Positions 8,205 through 15,976 of a DNA stretch of 44,153 nt are shown in pieces. Below the pieces are notes generated by a model that was not told where the DNA came from, made no database searches, and worked only from the letters and a program-made list of their open reading frames with translations. Source of the DNA: an uncultured Bacteroidota bacterium (GTDB taxonomy: Bacteria; Bacteroidota; Rhodothermia; Rhodothermales; Salinibacteraceae); NCBI GenBank assembly GCA_913056185.1, contig CAJXLV010000032.1, positions 1 to 44,153 of the forward strand, in the 5' to 3' direction. Numbering within the stretch: the stretch's first letter is position 1; each line of letters opens with the position of its first letter. A program made the position numbers and the translations under genes.

Positions 8205-9230
8205 TCACCCGAACTGGTAGGCGCGCTGCCGCAGCAGGACCAGGAAGAAGGGCACGCCGCAGAGGGCCGTGAGGATGCCCACCGGCAACTCCTGGCCGGG
8301 CAGGAGGGTCCGGGCCGCGAGGTCGGCCCAGCAGAGGAAGAGGGCCCCGGCGACAAAGCTGAGGGGCACGAGTCGGCGGTGCGGCACCCCCACGAGCAGG
8401 CGGATTGCGTGCGGCACGATGAGCCCTACAAACCCGATGGCTCCCGACACAGCCACCAGGGCGCCGGTCACGAGCGTGGCGAGCACGATGAGCCCTCGTT
8501 TGAGCGTCTCGACCGGCATGCCGAGGCTGTAAGCGGGCTCCTCGCCCACCAGCAGGGCATCGAGCGGGCGAGCCAGCACCAGCAGGGCGCCCAGGCCGAG
8601 GGCCGTAGCCAGGGCGGGCAGGGGCAGGAGGCCCCACCGTGCACCGCTGAGGGAGCCAAGAAGCCAAAACAGCACCGCCCGCAGCTTGCCGGGGTCCGGC
8701 GAGGAAAAGGTCACGAACGAGGTAATGGAAGCCATGAGGGCCGACATGGCCACGCCCGCCAGCAGGAGCCGAGGCACCGACACGCGGCGTCCGTCGCGCG
8801 CCACGAGGTAGACGATGGTAATCGACACGAGGCCCCCGGCGAACGCCGCGGCTGGCATCGACACGGCTTTGCTAAGCAGCGGCGGGAGGAACCCCAGGTA
8901 AAACAGCGCGGCCCCCGCCGAGGCCCCGCTGGAAATGCCCAGAATGTAGGGCTCTGCCAGCGGGTTGCGCACGAGTGTTTGCATGGCCACGCCCATGATG
9001 GACAGGCCGCCGCCCACGAGGCAGGCCAGCACCGCCCGTGGCAACCGAAGCCGCCACACGATGCGGTCGAGCGTCGGGGAGGGCGCGCCGCCCACGCCGA
9101 AGAGGCGATGCGCCAGCACGTGATAGACATCGCCCCAGCCCGTAGGAGCACTGCCCACCGATACGGACGCCCCGATGGTCAGGACGAGCAGGGCCGCCAG
9201 TCCGAGTCCGACAAGCCAGGGCCGCGTCAT
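8205..9230 (-). CDS. FecCD/BtuC-family ABC transporter permease
   Basis: A 341-residue inner-membrane permease for uptake of a corrinoid, heme or iron-siderophore. It has about ten hydrophobic helices, the conserved RLPR segment (WRLRLPRAVLA) after the first periplasmic loop, and the NPLAEPYILGISSGA motif of the family. The cytoplasmic loop that contacts the ATPase is represented by GALVAVSGAIGFVGLIVPH. Its start overlaps the end of the binding-protein gene by 4 bases (ATGA type), so the two are translationally coupled. No ATP-binding gene follows; the next gene downstream is the unrelated polyprenyl synthase. The ATPase must be encoded elsewhere or be shared. Confidence 0.88.
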   Translation of the reverse strand: MTRPWLVGLGLAALLVLTIGASVSVGSAPTGWGDVYHVLAHRLFGVGGAPSPTLDRIVWRLRLPRAVLACLVGGGLSIMGVAMQTLVRNPLAEPYILGISSGASAGAALFYLGFLPPLLSKAVSMPAAAFAGGLVSITIVYLVARDGRRVSVPRLLLAGVAMSALMASITSFVTFSSPDPGKLRAVLFWLLGSLSGARWGLLPLPALATALGLGALLVLARPLDALLVGEEPAYSLGMPVETLKRGLIVLATLVTGALVAVSGAIGFVGLIVPHAIRLLVGVPHRRLVPLSFVAGALFLCWADLAARTLLPGQELPVGILTALCGVPFFLVLLRQRAYQFG

Positions 9231-10201
9231 GGAGAGGAGGCCGGCGTGGTGGGGGAAAAGGAGGAGAGCGCCGTCGCCGTTTGCGGCGGGACGCGAGCCG
9301 GGTGCAGGCGGCGGGCGAGCTGCCGGGCGCCCTGCAGCACGCGCGGGCCGGGGCGGGCAAAGAGCGCGGCGGGCAGGCTGTAGACCCGATCATTCTGCAC
9401 GGCCGGCACCACGTCCCAGGTCGGATGCAGCGACAGGAGCCGGTCCGGGTCGTAATCTGTGCCCCAGAGCCCGAGAATCACGTCCGGTTTTTGGGTGAGG
9501 ACATACTCCGCGCTAAGCGTGGGCGCCCGACTCTCCATGGATGCAGTGATGCTGCGTCCTCCTGCCAGGTCCACCAGCGTGTGCACGTAGCTGCCCTGCC
9601 CGAAGCTGTAGAGCGTCTCATCGCCTACCAGCACCAGCACGCGCGGCCGCTCGTCCTCGGGAATTGGAGCGGTGCGTGCCCGCAAGGTGTCGATCGCCCG
9701 CTCCAGGGCTGCGGCGCTGTCCCGGGCTGTCGCCTCCGTGCCCACCAGGCGCCCCATGGTGCGAATGGCGGCGGGGATGTCGGCCAGGGTGGCGAACGAG
9801 AAAAAATAGACCGGGAGGCCCAAGGCGTCGAACGTCTCCGCATCTTTGGGGGCGTTAATTTGGTCGGTGGCCACGATGAGGCCAGGGTCGTGCGCGGCCA
9901 CGGCCTCAAAGTCGACCGGCAGGGCGCTCACGTGGGGCAGCGTATCGACCGGCGGGGGGAAGTCGCCGGATGTTGTGACGGCTGCCAGCGTGGAGCCCGC
10001 CCCCGCGGCAACGGCAATCTCTGTGAGGTTGGGGGCAAGCGATACGGTACGCTGCACCGGAGAGGCCACCGTTACCGTTCGCCCCAGGTCGTCGCTGACC
10101 GTGTCGGGGGCCGGCGTAGGGGACGACTCGCCGCACGCGGTTGAAAGCAAGAGCGCCAGAAAGAGAAGCGCGAAACGGAAGCGTACATGGCGAAGCCGCA
10201 T
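9227..10201 (-). CDS. BtuF-like periplasmic substrate-binding lipoprotein
   Basis: This 324-residue class III binding protein would deliver substrate to the adjacent BtuC-like permease. It starts with a lipoprotein signal: a basic N terminus, a hydrophobic stretch and the lipobox LSTAC, giving a lipidated Cys at about residue 23. SLAPNLTEIAVAAG, the PVYFFSF hinge region and DVILGLWG are typical of corrinoid-binding BtuF and related proteins. The substrate is inferred and could also be heme or a siderophore. The ATG at 10201 places the signal peptide at the N terminus; in-frame ATGs at 10243 and 10306 would precede it with Pro-rich residues. Confidence 0.85.
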   Translation of the reverse strand: MRLRHVRFRFALLFLALLLSTACGESSPTPAPDTVSDDLGRTVTVASPVQRTVSLAPNLTEIAVAAGAGSTLAAVTTSGDFPPPVDTLPHVSALPVDFEAVAAHDPGLIVATDQINAPKDAETFDALGLPVYFFSFATLADIPAAIRTMGRLVGTEATARDSAAALERAIDTLRARTAPIPEDERPRVLVLVGDETLYSFGQGSYVHTLVDLAGGRSITASMESRAPTLSAEYVLTQKPDVILGLWGTDYDPDRLLSLHPTWDVVPAVQNDRVYSLPAALFARPGPRVLQGARQLARRLHPARVPPQTATALSSFSPTTPASSP

Positions 10202-10468
10202 CGAGGAAGAAGGGGGAGGCGGGAGGCGAAAGGGCGCACTCATACGGCGGGAGGGAGGTGGGGTTGTTGCAGGGTGCAGCGCGGGCGCCCGGTCGTATGG
10301 GCACATCGCAAGAATTTTTCCCCGGACTGTTGAACGCGCATCGGCAGAACCTCTACATTAAACTCCGTAAAAAGCGTATATGCTTCACAGCAGTGTTCCG
10401 ATGCTACACCGCTGACGAGGGCCGCTGATCTTCCCCACCGCAGACTCTTCAGACGCCTCAGGTGCTTC
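10202..10468. promoter_or_regulatory. Divergent intergenic region between the binding-protein and regulator genes
   Basis: These 267 bases should hold promoters for both divergent genes. The part around 10310-10380 is noticeably richer in A and T than its surroundings. I looked for the conserved box of a cobalamin riboswitch ahead of the transporter gene and did not find it. Confidence 0.4.
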
Positions 10469-11863
10469 ATGGCCACGCGGATTTTTGTTGTTGACGACGA
10501 GCCCAAGATGGGCACGCTTTTTCAGAATGTATTGGAACGGGACGGATACGAGGTAACGGCATTCGTGCATCCGGCCTCACTTGTGGAGGCTGTCGATGAC
10601 GGGGCCGACGCTCCCGATGTAGTGCTTACGGACATGACGATGCCGGGCATGACGGGGATTGAGCTCATGGACGTGCTGCACAAGCGAGGATTTGAGGGGC
10701 CCGTCATTATTATGGCGGCACAGGCGTCGGTCCAAACAGCAGTGAGGGCCATGCGCCAGGGCGCGTTTCACTACCTGGAGAAGCCGATCAACCTGGAGGC
10801 GATGCGGTCGCTTTTGTCCACGGCCGTTCAGCAGCATTCGCAAGATCGCGGAGAGGTCACGTCGGCGCCGGGGGCCCCCGCGCAGGGGCAGTATCCCATC
10901 GAGAACATTTTGGGGGAGAGTGCCCCGATTGTGCAGGTGCGTGACACCATCCGGACGCTCCGTGGTGTCCCAAGCACCACGGTTCTGTTCACGGGAGAGA
11001 CGGGCACGGGCAAGAATTTGGCGGCCCGCACCCTGCACAGCAACTCGCCCCGTGCCGCTGGACGATTTACGGACATCGACTGTGCCTCGCTGCCGGGCAA
11101 TTTGCTGGAGGCGGAGCTGTTTGGGTATGAGGAGGGGGCGTTCACGGACGCGCGTGAGGCGAAGAAAGGACTCATCGAGGTGGCGGATGAGGGCACGCTG
11201 TTTCTCGACGAGATCGACTCGATGAGCCTGGCGCTGCAGGCAAAGCTCCTCTCGTTTTTGGAGAGCCGGACATTCCGGCGGCTCGGCGGGGTGGAAAACC
11301 GTTCGGCTGACGTACGGGTGCTTTGTGCCACCAATGCCGATCTGACGGGGCGGGTGCAGGACGGGGACTTTCGGAAGGATTTGTTTTTTCGCATCAATGT
11401 GGTGAACGTACGGCTGCCGCCCCTCCGCCGCATGGGAGATGATGTGCTCCTGATTGCGCGTCGGACCCTGGAAGAGGTAGGGGCAGAGCTGAATGTAGAG
11501 CTCCGTGGCTTTACCGAGGCGGCCGAACAGAAACTGCACGACCACCCCTGGCCCGGCAATGTGCGGGAGCTGCGCAACGTCATCGAGCGGGCAATGATTT
11601 TTGCGGAGGGGCGCTGGATTGGGGCGGACGACCTGTCGCTCGCGCCGCCGGAATATCTTCGCGCTGGGGCCTCGTCCACGGGCGCTTTTCGGTTTGAGCT
11701 TGGTCGCACGCTCGAGGCGGTGGAGCGGGAATACATCCGCCGCACCCTCGAAACGCGAACCAACGACAGCTATGCCAACATCGCCGATGATCTGGGTATT
11801 TCCAAAAAGACGCTCTGGGAAAAGCGCAAGCGGTATGAGTTGGATGCGCTTGTGGATCGGTGA
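10469..11863 (+). CDS. NtrC-family response regulator, sigma-54 activator type
   Basis: A 464-residue regulator with three domains. The receiver (1-120) has the acidic pair DD (9-10), phosphorylatable Asp55 (LTDMTMPG) and Lys105 (LEKPI); the usual Thr/Ser switch residue is Ala83 (IIMAAQ). The AAA+ domain (about 143-375) has Walker A GETGTGKN (166-173), Walker B LFLDEID (244-250), arginine-finger region FRKDLFFRIN (301-310) and WPGNVREL. The sigma-54-contacting loop reads GAFTDA (223-228), not GAFTGA. A Fis-type helix-turn-helix is at about 434-453. No histidine kinase is adjacent, and I found no convincing -24/-12 promoter nearby. The targets are unknown. Confidence 0.88.
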   Translation: MATRIFVVDDEPKMGTLFQNVLERDGYEVTAFVHPASLVEAVDDGADAPDVVLTDMTMPGMTGIELMDVLHKRGFEGPVIIMAAQASVQTAVRAMRQGAFHYLEKPINLEAMRSLLSTAVQQHSQDRGEVTSAPGAPAQGQYPIENILGESAPIVQVRDTIRTLRGVPSTTVLFTGETGTGKNLAARTLHSNSPRAAGRFTDIDCASLPGNLLEAELFGYEEGAFTDAREAKKGLIEVADEGTLFLDEIDSMSLALQAKLLSFLESRTFRRLGGVENRSADVRVLCATNADLTGRVQDGDFRKDLFFRINVVNVRLPPLRRMGDDVLLIARRTLEEVGAELNVELRGFTEAAEQKLHDHPWPGNVRELRNVIERAMIFAEGRWIGADDLSLAPPEYLRAGASSTGAFRFELGRTLEAVEREYIRRTLETRTNDSYANIADDLGISKKTLWEKRKRYELDALVDR

Positions 11864-11944
11864 CGGGAGCTGGTTCGTGGCAAACATGTCCGCGCGTTCC
11901 GAGTAGGGATGCTCTGCCGACATGCTTAATAGTGTTGATTCTCC

Positions 11945-12892
11945 ATGGCACCTCCCGCGCAAAGAACGCCTTTGCCCATGCAACAGCGGCCCCGCACCGC
12001 CGACTATCGTCCTCCCCAGGTCCCCAGCGTCGACGAGGTAGCTGCCAAGGAACGCGCCTCGCGCCTGGCCAGCCGCAGCATCAAGCAAGAGGCCAAGGTG
12101 GAGGGCCTCCTGCGCCTCATCACGATGCTGGACCTGACGACCCTGGAGGGCGCCGACACCCCCGGCAAGGTGACCTCCCTTTGCCAGAAGGCCCGCACTC
12201 CGGATCCGGACCGCGACTACCCGTCGGTCGGCGCCGTCTGCGTCTATCCCCCGATGGTGCCGGTGGCGCGGGAGCACGTGGCGGGGACCGACATCAATGT
12301 GGCGTCGGTGGCGAGCTACTTTCCCAGCGGGCAGGCCGCGCTCGACGAGCGGGTGGAAGAGGTGGAGCGGGTCCGCGATGCCGGGGCCGACGAGATTGAT
12401 GTGGTGATCAACCGCAACGCCTTCCTCTCCGGGGAGTACGGGCGGGTGCACCGCGAGGTCAGCGCCCTGGCTGAGGCCTCCGGCGATGCGCACCTGAAGG
12501 TGATTCTGGAGACGGGCGAGCTGGCGACCTACGACGCCGTCCGCCTCGCCAGCCGGATTGCCATGGACGCCGGGGCGGACTTCATTAAGACGTCCACCGG
12601 CAAGGTAAAACCCGCCGCCACGATGCCGGTGACGCTGGTGATGCTGGAGGCCATTCGCGACTTTTACCGCGAGACGGGGCGCAAGGTGGGCATGAAGCCG
12701 GCGGGCGGCATCCGGAAGGCCAAGCCGGCGCTCCGCTACCTCGTGCTCGTCAAGGAGACGCTCGGGGACGACTGGCTGACGCCCGAGCGCTTCCGCATCG
12801 GCGCCTCGTCGCTGCTCAACGACCTGCTGATTCAGCTGGAGAAGGAGCGCACCGGGCGCTACCACTCGAAGCGGTATTTGTCACTGGGTTGA
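11945..12892 (+). CDS. deoC: Deoxyribose-phosphate aldolase
   Basis: This 315-residue class I aldolase cleaves 2-deoxyribose-5-phosphate into glyceraldehyde-3-phosphate and acetaldehyde in deoxynucleoside breakdown. The Schiff-base Lys215 lies in FIKTSTGK, the proton-relay Lys251 in GMKPAGGIR and the catalytic Asp152 in EIDVVIN. It is longer than bacterial enzymes of about 220 residues because of a 50-residue N-terminal extension. ATG 11978 is an alternative start 11 codons in. The following two aldehyde dehydrogenase-like genes are on the same strand and probably oxidise the acetaldehyde. Confidence 0.95.
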   Translation: MAPPAQRTPLPMQQRPRTADYRPPQVPSVDEVAAKERASRLASRSIKQEAKVEGLLRLITMLDLTTLEGADTPGKVTSLCQKARTPDPDRDYPSVGAVCVYPPMVPVAREHVAGTDINVASVASYFPSGQAALDERVEEVERVRDAGADEIDVVINRNAFLSGEYGRVHREVSALAEASGDAHLKVILETGELATYDAVRLASRIAMDAGADFIKTSTGKVKPAATMPVTLVMLEAIRDFYRETGRKVGMKPAGGIRKAKPALRYLVLVKETLGDDWLTPERFRIGASSLLNDLLIQLEKERTGRYHSKRYLSLG

Positions 12893-12987
12893 GGGTTGTG
12901 CGTTCTGAGTTGAGCGTTGGCCGATATGCATCGTCTGACGCCTGAGAAGGTCTTCTCGTTGAATCTTCCAATCTGCTGATTTGCGTT

Positions 12988-14577
12988 ATGGCTGAGTTAG
13001 AGGCGGCCCCCGATACGGCCCGCGAGCTATTGTTTGGCGACGAGTGGGAGTACGCGCCCGCGCCGCAGTCCGCCGACCACGTGCGGCTGGCGGATCGGTA
13101 CGGTTCCTTCATTGACGGAGAATTCCGCGAAGCCGACGACTACTTTCCGTCGATCAACCCGGCCACGGAGGAGACGATTGCGGAGGTGGGCCTCGCGAAC
13201 GAGGCGGTCGTGGATGACGCGGTACATGCGGCCCGGAACGCGTACGAATCGACCTGGCGCGACCTGCCCGGCAAAGAGCGGGCGAAGTACATCTACCGCA
13301 TCGGGCGCATGATCAAGGAGAAGTCCCGCGAGTTTGCGGTGCTGGAGTCGATGGACGGGGGCAAGCCGATCCGCGAGTCGCGCGACATGGACATTCCGCT
13401 CGTGGCGGCGCACTTCTTCCACTACGCCGGCTGGGCGGATAAGCTGGAGTACGCCCTCCCGGGCCCGGGCCGCCCACGATCGCTCGGCGTCTGCGGCCAG
13501 ATCATCCCGTGGAACTTCCCGCTCCTCATGGCGGCGTGGAAGCTGGCCCCAGCCCTCGCCACCGGCAACACGGTCGTCCTGAAGCCCGCCGAGACGACGC
13601 CCCTCACGGCCATCAAGCTGGCCGAGGTGATCCAGGAGGCGGGCCTGCCGCCCGGCGTCGTGAACATCGTGCACGGGGCCGGCGAGGTCGGCTCGGCCAT
13701 CGTGGAGCACCCCGACGTCGACAAGGTCGCGTTCACGGGCTCCACCGAGGTGGGCAAGCACATCCAGAAGCAGCTGGCGGGCTCGAAGAAGCGGCTCACG
13801 CTGGAGCTGGGCGGAAAGGGGGCCAACATCCTCTTTGAGGACGCGCCCATCGACCAGGCCGTGAAGGGCATCGTGGACGGCATCTACTTCAACCAGGGGC
13901 ACGTCTGCTGTGCCGGGTCGCGGCTGCTGGTGCAGGAGAGCGTGGCCGAGGAGGTGACGCAGAAGCTGCGCGACCGCCTCTCGACGCTTCGGGTGGGGCA
14001 CCCACTCGACAAAAACACCGACATCGGCGCCATCAACTCCAAGCAGCAACTGGAGAAGATCCGGCGCCTCGTGGACATCGGCGAGCAGGAGGGGGCGGAC
14101 AAGTTTCAGCCCGAGTGCGACCTGCCGGAGAACGGGTTCTGGTTCCCGCCCACCTTCTTTACCAACGTCACCCAGTCGCACCGCATCGCGCAGGAGGAGA
14201 TCTTCGGCCCCGTCCTGTCGGTCACCACGTTCCGCACGCCCGAGGAGGCGGTGGAGCGCGCCAACAACACCGAGTACGGCCTCGCCGCCGGCATCTGGAG
14301 CGACAAGGGCTCGAAGCTGTTCTCGATCTCGCAGGCGCTCAAAAGCGGTGTGATCTGGGGCAACACCTATAACAAGTTCGATCCCGCCAGTCCCTTTGGC
14401 GGCTACAAGGAAAGTGGCTTTGGCCGCGAAGGGGGCAAGCACGGTCTTCTTCCGTACCTTGAACATCCATCACAATCATGGCAGCCACAGACGCCCACGA
14501 ACGGCTCCCCGTCTACAAAACCCGAAAGCTCTACATCGGTGGAGGCTTCCCCCGAACCGAAAGCGGACGGTACGTAA
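12988..14577 (+). CDS. Aldehyde dehydrogenase, catalytic (ALDH16-like N-terminal half)
   Basis: This 529-residue NAD(P)-dependent aldehyde dehydrogenase has the complete active site: Asn176 in PWNFP, the general-base Glu273 in LELGGK, and the nucleophile Cys307 in QGHVCCAG, aligned to the middle Cys of the usual CCC. The cofactor loop FTGSTEVG is also present. The last 35 residues after LLPYLEH are Ser/Pro/Thr-rich and overlap the next gene by 100 bases in another frame. It lies 95 bases after deoC, so acetaldehyde is a likely substrate. Together with the next gene it looks like the two halves of ALDH16, an enzyme with a catalytic domain followed by a vestigial one. Confidence 0.92.
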   Translation: MAELEAAPDTARELLFGDEWEYAPAPQSADHVRLADRYGSFIDGEFREADDYFPSINPATEETIAEVGLANEAVVDDAVHAARNAYESTWRDLPGKERAKYIYRIGRMIKEKSREFAVLESMDGGKPIRESRDMDIPLVAAHFFHYAGWADKLEYALPGPGRPRSLGVCGQIIPWNFPLLMAAWKLAPALATGNTVVLKPAETTPLTAIKLAEVIQEAGLPPGVVNIVHGAGEVGSAIVEHPDVDKVAFTGSTEVGKHIQKQLAGSKKRLTLELGGKGANILFEDAPIDQAVKGIVDGIYFNQGHVCCAGSRLLVQESVAEEVTQKLRDRLSTLRVGHPLDKNTDIGAINSKQQLEKIRRLVDIGEQEGADKFQPECDLPENGFWFPPTFFTNVTQSHRIAQEEIFGPVLSVTTFRTPEEAVERANNTEYGLAAGIWSDKGSKLFSISQALKSGVIWGNTYNKFDPASPFGGYKESGFGREGGKHGLLPYLEHPSQSWQPQTPTNGSPSTKPESSTSVEASPEPKADGT

Positions 14578-15368
14578 CCGCCACTGACCCAACCGGCGAA
14601 TTCGTGGCCAACATCTGTCGCGCCTCGCGCAAGGACTTTCGAGATGCGGTCGTGGAGGCCCGCGAGGCCCAGGACGGCTGGGCCGGGCGGAGCGCCTTCA
14701 ACCGCGGGCAGATCCTGTACCGGATGGGGGAGATGCTGGAGTCCCGTCGGCAGGCCTTCGTTGATGTGCTGGTGGGCACCGCGGGGTACTCGGCGGACGA
14801 GGCCGTGGCGGAAGTGGACGTGGCGGTCGACCGACTCGTCTACTACGCGGGATGGACCGACAAATTTGCGCAGGTGTTCGGGGCGGTCAATCCCGTCGCC
14901 AGTTCGCATTTCGACTTCTCCGTGCCGGAGCCATCGGGCGTCGTGGCGGCATTCTGTCCCGAAACTGCGCCGCTCCTGGGCCTCGTCTCCTGCATGGCGC
15001 CCGTCATCGCCACCGGCAATACGGTCATCCTGGTGGTGGAGAACGACGCCCCGACGCTGGCCCTCGACCTGGCGGAGGTCCTCGACACGAGCGACCTTCC
15101 GGGCGGCGTCGTCAACATCCTCACCGGCTACCGGGAGGAGCTACGCGAGCATGTGGGGGGGCACCGCGACGTGGACGCCATTCTAAGCGTGGGCGCCTCC
15201 ACCGAAGAGCGCACCATCCTGGAGCGGGAGGGGGCGGAGAGCGTCACGCGGATGGAGTTTCGCCCGGATCGCTCCCCCGCCGAGTGGCGCTCGGGCGAGA
15301 GCCAGTCGCCCTACTGGATGACGCCGTTTGTGGAGTTCAAGACCACCTGGCATCCGGTGGGACGTTGA
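14478..15368 (+). CDS. Truncated, non-catalytic aldehyde dehydrogenase-like protein
   Basis: This 296-residue protein has only the N-terminal (cofactor-binding-like) half of an aldehyde dehydrogenase. The region of PWN reads CPETAP (160-165), GNTVILV follows as in active enzymes, and ATGNTV and LPGGVVNILTG are conserved. Where the general-base motif ELGGK should be it has RMEFRP, and the catalytic Cys domain is absent. It is not a broken gene: the frame is intact, codon use is normal, and it starts inside the preceding ALDH gene with a 100-base overlap, suggesting coupled translation. It corresponds to the vestigial C-terminal domain of fused ALDH16 proteins, and probably forms a complex with its neighbour. 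That last point is inference. Confidence 0.85.
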   Translation: MAATDAHERLPVYKTRKLYIGGGFPRTESGRYVTATDPTGEFVANICRASRKDFRDAVVEAREAQDGWAGRSAFNRGQILYRMGEMLESRRQAFVDVLVGTAGYSADEAVAEVDVAVDRLVYYAGWTDKFAQVFGAVNPVASSHFDFSVPEPSGVVAAFCPETAPLLGLVSCMAPVIATGNTVILVVENDAPTLALDLAEVLDTSDLPGGVVNILTGYREELREHVGGHRDVDAILSVGASTEERTILEREGAESVTRMEFRPDRSPAEWRSGESQSPYWMTPFVEFKTTWHPVGR

Positions 15369-15418
15369 GGGGGCACGCTCGTATGTCATGTTCTGTTCAC
15401 TTGGTCGTCAGGCTTATC

Positions 15419-15976
15419 ATGCGGATTCGCCCGCGCTCCCAGTTCCCGCTCGCCGTCCTCGTGCTGGCCGTGCTGGTGGGGGGCTGCAGCGGATCGTCCC
15501 GGACCGCCGGGCAGGGCGGCCCCTCCGAGCCGTCCCCGGGCCCGGCGGACGAGACGAGCGTCTCTGTGGCCGAGTACGAAACGTTCGATCCGTCGGCGTA
15601 CGAGGTGACCCCGCCGACGCGGCCCGTGTCGGTGTCGCACCAGGTTCCTACCCGACTAATGCGAGGGCGGGCCGACGAGGGCGTGCGGCGGGCCATCGAC
15701 GGGTTTCGGATCCAGGTGTTCTCGGCCCGCGACAAGCAGGCGGCGCAGGATTTTCGGGAGCGGGTGCGGCAGTGGTGGCGGCAGGAAAACGCCGAGGCGA
15801 AGGGGGCGGCGCTCGGCGCGGACCCGCCGATTGTAGTCAAGTATTCGCAGCCCTACTACCGAGTGCGCATCGGGGCGTTTGCCGATCGGGAGGCGGCCGA
15901 GCAGGCCCTCTCCGTCGTCAGTCAGGAATACCCTAACGCCTTCATCTCACGCGGCACCGTCACGGTCACGAACTGA
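15419..15976 (+). CDS. SPOR-domain lipoprotein
   Basis: This 185-residue envelope protein has a lipoprotein signal peptide (basic MRIRPR, hydrophobic LAVLVLAVLV, lipobox VGGC) and a C-terminal SPOR-like domain at about residues 95-183. The domain shows FRIQVFSARDKQAAQDF, then YRVRIGAFADREAAEQAL and a final YPNAFI strand. SPOR domains bind denuded peptidoglycan glycans at division sites. The middle 60 residues are Pro/Ser/Glu-rich linker. An in-frame ATG at 15383 is possible. Its last 30 bases overlap the convergent decarboxylase gene. Confidence 0.8.
   Translation: MRIRPRSQFPLAVLVLAVLVGGCSGSSRTAGQGGPSEPSPGPADETSVSVAEYETFDPSAYEVTPPTRPVSVSHQVPTRLMRGRADEGVRRAIDGFRIQVFSARDKQAAQDFRERVRQWWRQENAEAKGAALGADPPIVVKYSQPYYRVRIGAFADREAAEQALSVVSQEYPNAFISRGTVTVTN

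Noticed and set aside
10202..10468. Cobalamin riboswitch ahead of the BtuF-like gene
   Set aside because: The conserved B12 box is not visible on either strand.
11940..11965. TGGCAC near 11946 as part of a sigma-54 promoter
   Set aside because: The matching GC element of the -12 half is not at the right spacing, and the site overlaps the deoC start codon.
10577..12865. A 762-codon minus-strand open frame opposite the regulator and deoC
   Set aside because: Shadow of codon bias in two real genes.
14478..15368. Treating the second aldehyde dehydrogenase as a pseudogene
   Set aside because: The frame is intact with normal codon use and overlapping start; the missing half matches the vestigial domain of ALDH16 rather than random truncation.
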